Assembly (NCBI GenBank): GCA_026413225.1
Contig: CM048557.1
Coordinates: 65,710,987-65,774,986 of the forward strand
DNA length: 64,000 bases
Reading direction: 5' to 3'
Source of the DNA: Otis tarda
Taxonomy: Eukaryota > Chordata > Aves > Otidiformes > Otididae
Part shown: positions 1-12,922 of the stretch, piece after piece
How positions within the stretch are numbered: the stretch's first letter is position 1
How the letters are laid out: each line of letters starts with the position of its first letter
Notes under the pieces: model-generated
Databases searched by the model: none
What the model was told of the DNA's origin: nothing
What the model saw: only the letters and a program-made list of their open reading frames with translations
Made by a program: the position numbers and the translations under genes

Positions 1-257
1 CTAGGTCTAATTCATTACAAACCCCGTCCATGCCATCAAGGGTGTCAGCCATTTTTGCTTTTGATTTCCTATTTCGAGCATTAATGTGTGCCCATGTTCT
101 TATGGAGGCTGTTAAAAGGTAAACTCTTACAGTTCCCAGGCTCTGGTAATAACACAGAAAATACCGTTGTTCACGCCAGCTAGACTGGTGCCACAATTAT
201 GCATTGACTGCCTTGGCTTTAACATTATATCACTTCCCGGTATTTGAAATATTCAGG

Positions 258-291
258 TTTTTTTTTAAAAAAAAAAAGTAAATAAATAAAA
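258..291. repeat. T9-A11 run followed by A-rich sequence
   Basis: Nine T are followed directly by eleven A, then by an AAAT-like A-rich stretch. The T/A junction is self-complementary. It is a simple low-complexity tract, with no sign that it is the tail of a recognisable retroposed element. Confidence 0.85.
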
Positions 292-375
292 AATCTAGTC
301 CCACCAGGAAACAGAGAGAAAGTCCGAGAGCCTCTAAATGCTCCTTACAAAGAACTCCCTTAAAATCCTTCCATG

Positions 376-400
376 AAAAAAAAAAAAAAAAAAAAAAAAA
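376..400 (+). repeat. A25 homopolymer
   Basis: An uninterrupted run of 25 A, the longest homopolymer in the window. The upstream sequence matches no retroelement or processed gene copy that I recognise, so the run may be a microsatellite rather than a retroposed poly-A tail. Its exact length would be unreliable in sequencing and assembly. Confidence 0.9.
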
Positions 401-3400
401 CTCAGCTAATAACACTTTTCCACATAAATAATGTAGATTGTAACTGGCCTTTGGAGAAGCCTGAGCACAACAGAGGTCTCTTTGTAAGGCTGAGCACTGA
501 TTGCACGCTGCTGAGCGCATTCACGATGATAGCTTTTCATACTACAGCATCTCAACCACACTTAAAATTAATAACTCAGGCTGCCTCCTCCCAGGCAGAC
601 GTGCCCTGAGGTGGATGTAACCCCAACAGATGTCAAGTAAAAGGACCATGGGCCTTTCCCAGCAACATTTCCAGGGCTGACAGGCTGCACGAGCTCAGGT
701 CCCTGCTGGTGTTCGCCTCTGCCCTTATACAATAATAAAGGGATTAGACGGCATGTCTACCTGCGATGGCAGGAGACGGGATTTGGTGACCTCAGAGGTT
801 GCCCCTGGTCCTATTCCTTAATGAAGCAGTGAGATAAGCCCTAATGCACACATATCTTTGGGAGGAGAGATTGCTATTAAAGCCTCTTGCGAGGGCTTTA
901 ATCCCGGAGGTGTCTCTGCCGGGAACGTGGGCATCCTCGCTGTGCAGAGCTGTCGCCAGGCCAGCCCGAGCAGGCTGCTTTGCCAGGCAGCACAGATGTT
1001 TTGACAAGATCTCCCTTCAAAAAAAAATCTGTATCCTCCTGTTCTCCCTCCCCCTGCCGTATGACACATGTAAAAATAACATGTTTTTTCCAGTTCCCAA
1101 TGGGAAGATGCGGATGTAAAGCAGCACCTTTCAACCCTGGTGGCAGCCGGACTTTGAAGCAAAGCTGACCCACGCAAACCTCTTCTGCTGCACCATCCAG
1201 TTTCATCAGCCAGTTTTTGGGGTGCTGGGGACTCCCTAGTCTCTTGTGTGAGATAAACACAGCTGTCATGGCTTAGCAGTGCCAGGAGGTCTGCGCCTGC
1301 ATCCTCTCCCAACAGCTCCTGTTTTCCTGGTCTTTAAACCTGTGACGCTCAGCTTTAGGTATCACCCTGTCTGAGGGATCGTGGTCCTCTTGGCCACCTG
1401 CACAGCTAGGTGGCAGAGAGCACGCCTCCTTTTAGGCACATAAGAAATCTCAAGAAGGTACAGTTTCATATCCTAAATGAGAAGTAGAACGCTTAAATCA
1501 GAAGTTGGGGGCTGAATGGCACCCAAGGGTCCCAGCTCAAGTGCTTGGCTTACAGCTGCATTTGGAAGGGTGATAAAATGAAGAAGAAATCCTTGCTAGA
1601 AATCATCATAATTTGCAAGCAGAGACAGATCAGACCTGCAGATGCGTGTTGAATTTATATGTTATTGCTACGAAGAAACTCCAAATCTAAAAGCTGAGAA
1701 TAGCTCACTTCTAATTGAGAGCATGAACCTTGAAATTAAGCACAACACTGCTTCACTGAGAAAACTGCCACAAAGGAGCTCTATTTTCTGACAGCCAACA
1801 TCCCATATTAAACAGCTTCCACGTGTGTCAATAAAAGGCATTGGCTTCATTATTTGCAGTCCCCCAGCGACAATTTCTAGTCCCCTTTGGTAAATGTCAT
1901 TATGGTTCCAGACAGACATCTGCACTGGGGGCAAATTGACTGATAAATGCTCCTTGCTGGGAAAGGAACTGGGGGTGGGGGGACAGGAGATTCCTGAAGC
2001 TGCAGGTAGCTCCGCGAGGGCAGGAGGTCTGGGCAGCCTCTCCCAGCTCCACATCACCTGTGCTGGTGGGGAGAGACCACAGGATCCACACAGGGCACTG
2101 GGTGAACTCAACCTGGGCCAACGTCCACCACAACAATGAAGAGAGGCTCTGGGTTTCACGGTTCCAGTTCTCCGTCATGTTCACTCTGGGTTTTCTACCA
2201 CTCTTTGCATGTTCTTTCCCCACTCTGTCCACAGCCTGCTTAGCTCTATACATAATTCTTCCTTTTTTTTTTTGTTCTCCACCAAAGTGAAGGTTATTAA
2301 TGGATAACTGTGGAAACTGCTGGTGAGTTGTTCCCAGCACACTGCGGCTGTGAGCACACGTGGGGGAACTCTATTGACCCCAAATGGATCCTCCTGAGGA
2401 AACTAAAGGTCTCACCTGCAGCTTGTGACTCTTCTGGCTGGTTCTAGCACAGGACCTGCAGCTCTGGTGAACGCCAGCAGCAAGACCCAGACCATGCATG
2501 GAGGGACATGCTGGATTCACCCATCTCTGAAATGACAGGTCCTTTTTCCTGCCCATCCCCTGGCACATGACCTTGTTCTTGCACAGCATCATGCAGTATG
2601 TCCCAAATAAAAGTGCTGGACAGGAGAGAAAGAGCATATAATTTTGGTCCAGGACAGTTGGCAAGCCTTTTGCCTTTTTTTATGAACTCATATTGTGTTA
2701 AATGAACCCTCACTTGGGCCTCCCTCCCCTCAAACTGTCCCGCACTCAGTAAATCTACCTGAAGACTGAGCGAGAAAGAGAATTTTGTTCATTCCTCAAA
2801 AGAAAAAAATCTTGATTTTAAAAAAACCCTAATTGCTACGCAGTCGATTGGGGTTGCTGATTGTTCAGCAGAACCATTGTTAACCTAGGTGCCTGGCCGT
2901 GACAGCAGCCCTGCCTGACATGCACTGTCACCACGGCACGAGAAAAGGCACAAGAAAAGCAGCAGGCTGACTCTGACCTCACTTTCTCCACTGGCCCAGG
3001 ACTGCTCCCAAATTCCACTTGCATAACTAACAGCAACAGCAGGACCGACGTTTTCCTGTAGCAAAATTGTCTTTGTGTTGAAAAATTACCTGCTAAACTC
3101 TGCTTTCCAGTAAGTGCCAGACTGCTTTTGTTCACTCCACCACTGCAGCTTTTCTTAGTTTATTATTTATGTCTCCTTTCAGAGGTTTCCACCTGCACCA
3201 TCTTTATCAATGGGCATGAAATAAAAGTCAATAGCAGCTGTCCTGCTGGTCGAGTGGCACGGCAGCAGCTCTGGTGTTAGATCCCAGCCAGGAACTGGTG
3301 GACAACCCTGCTGAGAAAACAGAATGATTTTGTGCATGCTTGGTGGTTAACTCCAGCTCACTCTTTTGCAGACCAGGAGGTTTTGGTGGCTGGATGTGTA

Positions 3401-3925
3401 GGAAGAAGGGAGCAAATGATGTTTAGGGATGTGGGGAGCTGGCTGCAAGGAGCATCATAGCCAGCTGGTCCTGACTGTCCCTTCACCCCAATGCACCTCT
3501 GGTTCATCCCTTCCCAGCAGATATCTGCTATTCCAAACTGCCAACAAAATACAGGTGTATCACTATCCCCCTTATAAGTTCTTCCTCAGCTCCAGGGTTT
3601 GGAGCAAGCCAGTGTTGCATCTTATGGATAAGTCCCCTATGGCAAAGGGAGGCTGGACCTGGAGGTGCATGGCTAAGCCTGCACGAAATTCCAGTTCAGC
3701 TTTGCAGAAGTATTTATGCTGTCACTTATTTCAAGAAAATTTGTGTATGAAAATTTATGTACCACCTGGAAAGAGCGATCCTAAGTCTTTAAAAGCAACA
3801 ATAATTGGAGGTATATGTCTTGCAAAGAGTGAGAAAAAGCAGAAGATAAATTTGGCTCCTGTTCCTAACAAAGACACCTGGAGAAGGTATTAGGTACTTC
3901 AGGTGTCTCCGATGCAGTACCCAAG

Positions 3926-4376
3926 GGTCACAGTTTAGCCCCACCCAGGGCCAAGCTGTGCAGTCTGTCACTCACCACCCCACACCGCCCCCCGCCACAC
4001 TCCAGGGAGGAGAATTGGTGAAGAAAAGAAGGCAAAACTTACAGATTAAGATGAAACAAAAAATAAATTTAAGATAAATAACAGAAGAAAATAAAAATGA
4101 AAAATAATTATAGTACAATAGCTTACAGCAAATCCTGATGCCTAGTTTCCTCTTGAGTAACAGGAGACTCCCACCAGCACCCTCCTCACTTATACACTGA
4201 GCATGATGTCACAAGGGATGGACCAGCCCTTTGGCCAAATTGGCCAAACTTAACCCAGCTGTTGACTAATTAGTAAGCTGTCTCAGCTGTGTTCCCCAGC
4301 CATAGGCCCACCAGTTCCAGTTCCCCTCCCAGCTACAGTGGATGTTAACTCTGTCCTAGCCAGAACCAGGATACCA
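3926..4376 (-). mobile_element. degraded solo LTR of an avian endogenous retrovirus
   Basis: Read on the minus strand, the block follows the order of a common bird retroviral LTR. The 5' end resembles the family start, with a 'GTTCTGGCTAGGACAGAGTT'-type segment. Next come a CTGGGAGG-GG segment, 'GGCCAAAGGGCT', a TGACATCATGC motif and a TATA-like box (TGTATAAG, plus-strand 4,188-4,197). An A/T-rich R/U5-like part and a 3' end close to 'TAAACTGTGAC' complete it. Family resemblance is from memory of bird LTR consensus sequences, and the class (ERVL or other) is not assigned. No internal gag, pol or env sequence adjoins it, so it appears to be a solo LTR. It has many substitutions and a shortened U3. 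I could not identify a clean target-site duplication, and the boundaries are good to about 10 bases. Confidence 0.72.
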
Positions 4377-7300
4377 ACTTATCATTTTCAGGAAAGCAGC
4401 AAGGTTTTGGCTCTCTGTACATTTAAATTTCAGGTCAATCTGCTTGCCACCAGCTTCACCTCTCTCCCTTGGTAGTGTATTTATAGAGAAGTTGAGGGTG
4501 GACCAGTTGGTCTGCAGGACAGTTACTGGCTGTGGAGACTGACTGCCCAAAGTGTTGAAGATAATTTGTACTGGTAAGATATTTGCATGGGGTTACGCAG
4601 CAGCGTTCACCCCTGCGTGCCTCAGATGTCGGCATTGTTCTCCGGTGCACAGCGAAGCACATGGATGCCTGCTCCTGGCAGAGGCACTTGGGTGTGAGGC
4701 CAAAGGCTGAGCAAGCTGTTGGACTCACATAGGCTCAAAGACACGTCTCCCTGCTACTGTCCACATCTTTTTCCATGTTTTGGTGTCTAGAAGGGGAGAA
4801 TGTGGCTTTCAGTGGAAACCAAAGGGCACTGGGTCCTGCCACCTCAATCAGGGACATTGCCCTCTCATTTATAGTCTCCTGCCAGGGACACAGGGCAGTG
4901 GCAGAGCCACAATCTGATCATACCTAAGGGAGACACAGCCTGAGTCCCCTGTGCGACAGGAGCTCACAACAATGGTCCCAAGAGACTCCCAGGTGTCTCA
5001 GGAGCCACAGCCAGTGCCAAGCATGGGGATAAATTAATCGCAGCAAAACACGAAGGAGGCCATGGGACCATTCAGGAGGCCCCTCTTTGCAGATACGCTT
5101 TGCCCCTTTTCCACCAGTTTCATCCCTCTATGTGCTTATTTTTCCTCCCTCCCTGTGCCACCAGCCTTATGATTCAGCAGGAGCGAGCACAGCCCAGCTC
5201 AGACCGCTTGCTGAAAACTGGCACCTCCTCTATCAATGGCATTTATTGCTGAGCACCCTCAGGTCCATCTGAGAACAGTGGAAGTAGCATGATTCCTGGT
5301 GGCTGCCAAGTTTTCCCCATCTTCACACCTCACCCCCAGCTGCCGAGGACTTTCCCCCAGGAGATGGCAGATCACCGTGTTTGTGAAGCTTGGTGGTGCA
5401 AGTGGACTGGAAGGCCACCAAACCTGGGCAGGGCCCAGTGAAAGAGCTGTAGGTTGTATCTGAATCCAAATAACTCCTCTATAACAGAAAGAATTATTGA
5501 TAGCCAAGGTAGCTTGTGGCTCCTAAACTGCATCCTTCCCTCTGAAGGAGGTTGCATGTATCCCCTGTCTCCTGCGTATGGAAATCTTTGCATACCCCAC
5601 TCTGATTTATAGGGCTGGAAGGAAATGGGGCTGCTCTAAGACTCTCTGCCAAGTCTTACCCTCAGGGCAGGAACCAAAGCTGCAAGTGCTGGGCCCAGGA
5701 GGGTTCATATGTGCAAATTCAAGAACTCTGCAAGCAGCCAAAGGGAAAAACTTCCCTCGTTATCAGAGAGAAGCACTGATGTACAGCTGGGCTCAGGCAG
5801 GAGAGATGTAGCCCGCAGACACCTGATGCTGAAGGCGCATCCTTCCCATAGCAGTTGTTTAGAGCACTAGTAATCGGTTTACCAGACGTTATCCTCTTCC
5901 TCCTCACACCTACTAGCAGTGAAACATAGGAGAGCCTGGACAAAACCTCAAATTCAAGCGGGATACATTGGCCTGAAAACCATCCACCACAGGCTGTATT
6001 GATGGCCGGGGGGTGGAATTTCTCCATGGGAGGAAATCAAACCAACACCTCTGAACAGGGCAAGGAAGGTATCCAGAGAGAGCGACAGGTGAAAGACAAG
6101 ACAATGGCAGAGGTTTTCAGGAGACACATCCATCTGTGGCGGATTTCACCCCCATGTGCTCCTGGTGCAGAAGATGGGTGTACAAGACTCCTAGGACGCT
6201 GGTAAAAGCAGCATCCCCTCTCTGTCTCCAATTCAAAGAGCCCATCTAGCAAGGGCAGGCTCAGGATTTTGTAGCTTGTAAGGCTTAAGCATCCCCCCAA
6301 GAATTTTTTAAAATAATGAAAAAAGCCTGATGTCTTATAAGGCAAATGAATAGCGCAGTTGAGATCGGTTTCTCATTCTTCGTACAACGTACTCCTGCAC
6401 TTTCCTGTTCCAACCTTTGAAATAAACCTGTGCTGTATCTGCAAGAATCCCTCTGTCATTGCAGGGGAGGGAGAGAGGTAAGACTTACCACAAAAACTGA
6501 CATCTTCTGCAGAAATCACATCTTCCTCAACACTAGAGCTCAGTGTGAGAGGTAGAAGCAGAAAATGCTGAAAAATCTGCGACTGCGCTCAGAGCTGCTG
6601 GGTCAGCAGCGCCTGCTCCTCTGAGTGCAAAGCTCACAAATTACCCCAGGGATCCAGGGAAGCCCTGCAGATCCCTGCTGAGGTCCTGCCTTTAAGGGAA
6701 GAGCCATGCTTTCCAGCCCAGTGCCTGGAAATGTGTGGACCACACATCTGAAGTTACGGTCCCACCTCCTCAGCAGTCCTGGGCAGCAGATTGTACCAGC
6801 CTGGCTTTGGGCACTGGCCCTTGTCCCCATCCCTGAGAGGATGGGACAGAGCCTGGCCAGGGATGGGAGGGATGCTGCAAAATGCTGTGGTAAACGTGCA
6901 GAGCTCCTGCAGCGGCTCGCTGGTGACAGTAAAAGGAGCTTTGGCTTCAGGGCGAGCAGGACCAGGATTTCATCCCCCCAAGGAAATGATTCTGTTTAAC
7001 TTCTGAGCTCTGAGCTACAGCAGCCCAGGCAGAGATTTGTGTCCTGTGCTGGGATGGAGGGAGGTTTGTGTGCAGACTCCAACCAGTTCCATTGTAAGAA
7101 GGCACTTTGTCTCAAAATTCGAATCTGCTGTGATCCATCGGCTGCCTCGCTGCTGTAAGACTAGGAGTTTTGACATCTCCTTTGCCCAGCAGAAACCCTG
7201 TGATTTAACAAGCCAGAAAAGACATCCTTTTCCCCCCTTTTCATCCTACAAACAGACTTTGCAAACCAACAGGAGCAGCTACCAGCGCCACTGGGACTCT

Positions 7301-7727
7301 TGGTCTGCCTCTGTCTTGTGCCAGTATTTCTGACCAGCGTACCCACTGGAGGTCCAAAATCTGTGACTGAGCGTGGCCAGTCTGGCCTGGCAGGAGCTGA
7401 ACATTAGCTCAGTCATTAAAGTTGCCTGTAGAAATACAGAAAAACCCACTTGAAGGTGAGGAAGCAGCAAGGATCTGCTCCTTCATCTCTCTCTGCTCCT
7501 GGAGTAACGTCAAGCTATGGGGAGCAAGTGGGGAGCAGACTGCTGCACCACTTAATCTGGAGATATATTTATAAAATATGTTTCCTCATCCCTCAGCCGG
7601 CCAGTCAGCTCTTGTGGTTTCTATAAAAATGGCTTGAGCTGCAAAGAAGCGGCTGTGTCCTCAGCAGCATTAACCCTTTCCACGCCAGCTGCCCTGAGCA
7701 CGAACTGATCCGCCTGTCTTTCCCCAG
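4377..7727. other. noncoding sequence, no gene recognised
   Basis: No gene or known repeat was recognised. Open frames reach at most about 100 codons and overlap on both strands, as expected by chance. A minus-strand donor-like site with a short acidic open frame lies around 6,484-6,535 but is not distinctive enough to call as an exon. Confidence 0.55.
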
Positions 7728-7809
7728 CACACGCAGTGCACAGGAGCAGCTAAAACCCAAACCCTGCAGCCCGCATCCAGCCCTTCTCGGGCAGGAGAGG
7801 GTGAAAGAG
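7728..7809 (+). other. possible 82-nt coding exon (weak)
   Basis: A pyrimidine-rich acceptor (CCGCCTGTCTTTCCCCAG) ends at 7,727, and a donor-like GAG|GTAATA follows 7,809. In the frame starting one base in, the stretch is open for 27 codons and ends on a codon boundary. The product starts TRSAQEQLKPKPCS and ends GQERVKE. A second frame is also open, which lowers the weight of the evidence. No protein family was recognised and no neighbouring exon could be joined with confidence. An acceptor and donor flanking a short open frame arise by chance several times in a window of this size. Confidence 0.15.
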
Positions 7810-10800
7810 GTAATAAACTAGCACATGGTGGACATTAGCTCTGTCAGTAAGCTCTGGATTCCCCTGATGATGAGAGGAGGAGAAAAGTGTAGACCGAGGA
7901 GAACATCTGTCTTGTCAGGACAGTTTTGTCAAGCCTTGACGTGGGGATTTACTGGCTGGGTAGTGCAAGTTGGACTGCAGCTTGAAACAGCTTTCCCGTG
8001 ATGGCTTCGGTTTTCTGGCTTTGGCCCCTGTTCCTGAGCTCCCAGGCTGTTTCCAGCTTCTCTAGACCTGGGATAAGGTGTATATGAGAAGTTCTTACTC
8101 CAGTACATCACCCCAAATGTTTATGCCTGGAGCACACTCAAGAGCACCTCCCTGACTCTTGGGCAGCGGAGGCCAAAATCAAGAGCAGGTCATCATCCAT
8201 GGTCTCGGGAGAGCCCTAGGAAGGCAGTGAGGTGGACAACAGTTAGGTGGGAACATTACAGTGACATAGCAAGCTACATTGCACACCTGGTAAAGAAATT
8301 ATAAATCAGGAATAAAATATGAAGCACACATGAATGCAGACCCTGCTGCTAATAATTTCCACTCTTGGCTCGATTACCATTGTTCTTTTTGCAGCTGCAC
8401 ACATGCAGTCATTACAGAGCATTTTGACTAAACACATTTTGTCTTCTTTTTACGTCTGCCAGCTGACTTAAAGGTCTCCATGCATGTAGTGTGCTCTATG
8501 ATGCAATCCATGACACTTTCCTGGGGAGCTCTGGTTCCCATACAGCAATAAATTGATTACAGAACACAAAGACATGCAAGATCCTCATCTTTCTTTGATG
8601 GAACAGAAACACAAGAATTGTCCTCATGAAAGGCTACGCCTCTAAGCAGGAATAAACTGAGCTATGGCTAACGCGATGAGCTGGGGTCATCGATAAAAAC
8701 TACCTTCCCTGTGGGACAATTTTCTGTCAGTGTAACCTGAGCACACACCTTGCACCTTCTTTCCTGATGTGAGATGTGCCATGCACAAGGGTTGCATGCT
8801 TCTGATCCCACACATCAGGTGCAGCATGTCAGGGTTGGGGGAGAGGAAGGGAGAGCACAAGAAGGGGCTGTTTTCTGCCCCTGAAGCCCAAATGCAGGAG
8901 GGAGGTTGTAGCACAACAAACCATCAAAGTGGCCATAGCCATCAGAACACAGATCAGCCTAACCTACGAGGGGATGGCTAGGAAAGAGACTAAGCTCAGG
9001 GAAGCAGTCACTGATATTTCTCCAGCTTCCAGCCATTTTCAGCACATGGGTTTCCCAAGACAGATGTGGTTCCTGTGCAGTTAGAAACTCTTGCATGAAC
9101 TTGTTTAGCATTCCCTGCAGCCCTCGTCAATTTTTTAGCATCTGTATCCACAGTTGGTTTTTCCACAGGCAACAGTCTATCATGGGAAGGTGCACCTTCT
9201 TTTTTTGGCTCTGAGTTTCTCCTAGCTTCCTAAGGTACCTCCTAGTCTTTGTAGTGGAAAAGAGAGTGAAAAGCAGTTCCATCCCATCCTGACAACGCCA
9301 ATATTGTTATCAATACTTAAGGGGCAGCCTGAGTGGCACACACAGCACTCGTGAGGTTTATAGAAGGAACTTCTTCTTCCAAAGTAGATGTCTTAAGATG
9401 CCTGTCTAACAGAGCTAGAAGATATAATTGTCCTGACACTGATAAACACATTTGTAACCCTAATCCTAATTGCTCCATGACCTCTGTGATATTTCGTCAT
9501 GGGAAGGCTTGCTGATTTAGAGTTCCCTCAGGTAAAACTCTGCCAGACTTCTGGTGAATTACTGTCAGCTCATGTTAAGGCCTTCCCAAAGGAACTTGTC
9601 CATTGCTAGCAATAAATCTCAACTAATGGAAGAATTCAGTCAAAATCCTGATGCATCTACACCTCAGAAACCAGGCTATTTGCAACCATTGCAAACAGAA
9701 ACCTCCAAAATTGTGCAGGCAGTTTTGAGGCAAAGTTTGGCCTTGACACACAAATATCAGGACAAGCTGGTGACTGGCTAGAGGACCCATGGATTTAGAC
9801 ACATGAAATCCCATTGCGAGAGCATGCCAGATGAATGCTCCTTTTCTAATTCAAACCTGGTTTTAAGCAAAAGTTTTGGACTCTTCAAGTGGCTGCAGGG
9901 TCCACTGTTCTCCTACTGCTATCACAAGTCCAGCTTTGCAGAAGTATCTTGATTCCCAGAGCTGGATTCACACTTGGCCTGTTCTTCTGTGACAAAATTC
10001 AGCTGTAAGAGCAAAGTGTCCAAATGCAGGCTTGGAGATGTTTTTGAAACCTTGGCTGTAAAAGTGTTCTGGAAAGTGACTTACTAGGGGAAAAAGGATA
10101 ACCCTACAAAATCACTGAGACTTAAATATTAGAGCATCATTACACAGCTCCATAAGCTCCCAGCGAATTAAGTGATGTTACCTCTGAGGACTGATCCGAG
10201 CCCACGGTTTTATACTGCCTCTTCACAGCTACAGGACTTGTCCCAGCCACAATGGCAAAGATTAATTAATATGTCTATCAAGCTTATCCGGCATTATCCT
10301 GATTAGTGCTAAGCATTTTCAAGGAGCCTTTCACACCCAAAAGTTTAAACCAACCCATGTTAGAGAGCAGAAGGGAATCAAACACCAGGAGAGCACATCT
10401 GCAGATGAACACTGAGGTGTTCCTGCAAAGGATGCTCATGCTGAGTGCTCACAGGCATCCAAATCAGGGCGCACCGGCAACTGCAGCTCTTCGGTGTCTC
10501 TGCTGCATTCGTTTTGTCTTGCATTGGTTTGTTGGGAGGGAATTTCTTTCTTCCTAGCTTTCTGCCTCCTTCTAGAACGGCACATTTCATCTCTGGGTCT
10601 TTCTTAGGAAATACTGTGCTACTCCCAGGAAAATTCACTGGCCAATATCCAAGTTACCTGTTGTCCTGCCTTTATCCCCTGCCTTCTCATCCGTTTTCCA
10701 AGACTACAGATAGCTTGTTGCAAGGAAATGTTATTCTTCCTGATTGTTTGGAGAGCAGCTAGTCTCAAGGTCACTTTTGTATATAAATCGCAGATATCAT

Positions 10801-10859
10801 CATATTAGCACCACTATTCAGGCATTCAGAAACAAATCTAAACGGGGGGGAGCTCATCA
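7810..10859. other. noncoding sequence, no gene recognised
   Basis: No gene or repeat was recognised. The part around 8,260-8,530 is AT-rich, with several homeobox-like TAAT cores, and reads like non-repetitive vertebrate intron or regulatory DNA. A 21-nt stretch at 9,170-9,190 lies between an acceptor-like and a donor-like site, but it is too short to support as a microexon. Confidence 0.5.
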
Positions 10860-11420
10860 ATTTAGCTGTCTCATGGCTAAACCTCGCCATTATGCATGGC
10901 TTCTTTTCCTTACTGATTGCAATACAGTAGATTCGTTATTTTTAATTTGGTTATATACAACTGCATGGTGTCTTTTAATTGCCTTTTTTTTTTCCAATTG
11001 AGCAGCCAAGGGATATAAGCAAATTATATGGCTTAACAATTCTGTCGGCTGCAGACAGACTTGTGTGGCCAGCGTACCAAAGACACTGTGAAAACATTAC
11101 CTTTTACTGGAAGTGTAAACTCAATAAACCCCCAGGAGAGCAATAAAAACGCAGTAGCCAGCAGATTTAACAAGGACATGCTCAGTGCACAGTGTAATCT
11201 TATTATGTGCTTAATGCCCAGTGGAATTACAGGAATTTGATTTAGCAACATCAGATTTCAGTTTCTCAAATTATACTGACTGCTTATAAATTAAGGCTGC
11301 GATTTGGGATAATTGCTTTTCATTTGCATTGGCAAAGCCCATATATTATATTTATTCTCACTACACTGTTTATATTTTTGAAGTGTCACGGAGCGTTGCC
11401 TTTGGGAGTTAAACTGGGGT
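10860..11420. promoter_or_regulatory. candidate conserved noncoding (enhancer-like) block
   Basis: An AT-rich, non-repetitive block dense in motifs typical of developmental enhancers. It holds several TAATTG/TTAATT homeobox-type cores, a perfect octamer ATTTGCAT at 11,322-11,329 (POU-factor type), and repeated TTATAAATT-like cores. Both strands carry frequent stops, so it is not coding. The motifs are visible directly. The regulatory role is inference, because cross-species conservation cannot be seen from one sequence. Confidence 0.25.
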
Positions 11421-12719
11421 GATGGAGAGCTTTCCTTTGCATCAACGACACTCACGTTACTTCCCCATTAAATCTGGGTAAACGTTCTACCCTGGTGATC
11501 TTTATATGCTTGAAAGGTCTATTTTATGGTTTCCCAAACCTGACTAAAGACAGTGAAGGATGAGTGAGTTTCTGGTGAAGGACTATCCATCAGTTTGAGC
11601 TGGGATAGCATCATTGGAAAGCCAGTGATCTGCAAATGTGCAGTGAAGAAATAAGTGCAACAGTGTCCTCACAACCGTACCAACATCATACTCAGGAGTG
11701 TTTTCTCTTCACATGACCCTTTTTTTTTTTGAGCTCTGCCACTGCAGTGTCTAAATGAACTGGAGAGAATGAGGCAGTGAGTGATTAATTTCCTCTGGGG
11801 AGAGGAGCCGTGATGTCAGCAGGGCCACGGCTGAGCTAGCAGGTAACAGTAATGCTTGTGGGACTGCGGCGCGGATCAATGAACGGCTATTGAACTGCAT
11901 GAGGACATTATGAGCACTTGAGCTTTGGGACAAATAATTTCATCTCAAGAGAAATGAATGAAATAATTAAATCTAATGGCATGAGGAAAGGGCACAGGAA
12001 TACCGCTGGAAGAAGATAGGAAATACCTTTGCTGTTGACTTTAGCTCTATGTCCAAGACATCTGTATAATCTGAAATCTAAAATTTAATCTTAATCTTAA
12101 ATCATCTCACTGTGTAAACTATAATGTACAGTAGCATTACTTGATTTACTGAGGGTCATTCAGACCGGCTCATACAGCAGTAATTCCCCAGGATATTGGC
12201 ACATCCTGGGCTGGAAAACCTTTCCTGCTCCAAAGGCATTAATAGATCATAATGAGTTGATTAAAAAATGAACAAGGTAACAATTCAATTAAGTATTGTA
12301 CCATTGGGCAATAAACATAGCTGCAATTGGCAAGCACATCAACAGACTGCTGAGCAAGAAGCACTTCTGTTTGCTTCCTGCGCGACACGTGAATCCAATG
12401 GCTCTCACCCAAGGCTTGGGGAGGAAAAGTGTCGTTTAAGCATTTTTGCATATTTGCTACGAAACACAAATATGATCCTTGTTTTGATGAAGTGAAACTG
12501 AACCAGCAAGTTCTTTAGCCTGTGATCAAGGTGGCAGATCAGATGTAGATAACTCAGAGACAGCTACAGAATTTCCCTGACTCCAGACTAATTTGGAAAT
12601 TTAACTTGTTCCTGAACGGTGTTGTGTAAAATGACAATGAAGTCCTCCAGCATTTTCTCAGACTTCAGCTCATATTTGCCATGGGAACAAAAAAAAAAAT
12701 TGAATGCTACCCCAGTATC
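11421..12719. other. noncoding sequence, AT-rich in places
   Basis: No gene was recognised. An 11-T run lies at 11,720-11,730. The section 12,030-12,310 is AT-rich, with a TTTAATCTTAATCTTAAATC tandem-like stretch near 12,083-12,102. The right end runs into the 5'-truncated CR1 copy, just after a run of about ten A near 12,690. Confidence 0.55.
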
Positions 12720-12922
12720 TAGGATGGTGGAACACTGGCAGAGGTTGCCCAGAGAGGTGGTGGATGCCCCATCCCTGGAAACGTTCAAGGCCAGGTTGGA
12801 TGAGGCTCTGAGCAAACTGATCTGGTTGGAGATGTCCCTGGTCCTTGCAGGGGGGTTGAACTGGATGACCTTTAAAGGTCCCTTCCAACCCTAACCATTC
12901 TATCATTCTGTGATTCTATGAT
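12720..12922 (+). mobile_element. CR1 LINE, 5'-truncated 3' end (about 200 bp)
   Basis: This is the plus-strand CR1 3' end. It contains GGTGGTGGATGCCCCATCCC, then GGTTGGATGAGGCTCTGAGC, then the CCTTCCAACCCTAACCATTC segment, and ends in imperfect copies of the ATTCTATG octamer near 12,922. The translated part reads EHWQRLPREVVDAPSLETF and ends DWMTFKGPFQP-like (here NWMTFKGPFQP), the C-terminus of CR1 ORF2. That reading frame is intact to its natural stop in this copy. The left junction follows an A-rich stretch. CR1 copies are usually 5'-truncated and lack clear target-site duplications; none is seen here. Confidence 0.93.

Larger units (their letters stand above)
1..3925. other. noncoding sequence, no gene recognised
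   Basis: I see no gene here. Open frames on both strands are short, reach at most about 165 codons, and have no recognisable domain. Two A/T-rich simple tracts lie at 258-291 and 376-400. A good splice-acceptor-like pyrimidine tract ends at 3,182, but the frame after it closes after about 31 codons with no convincing donor. The stretch is most simply intergenic or intronic vertebrate DNA. Confidence 0.6.

Noticed and set aside
6484-6540. Minus-strand exon-like stretch with GTAAGT donor
   Set aside because: It is short, the acceptor is ambiguous and the frame runs through the donor. Such donors occur by chance every few kilobases.
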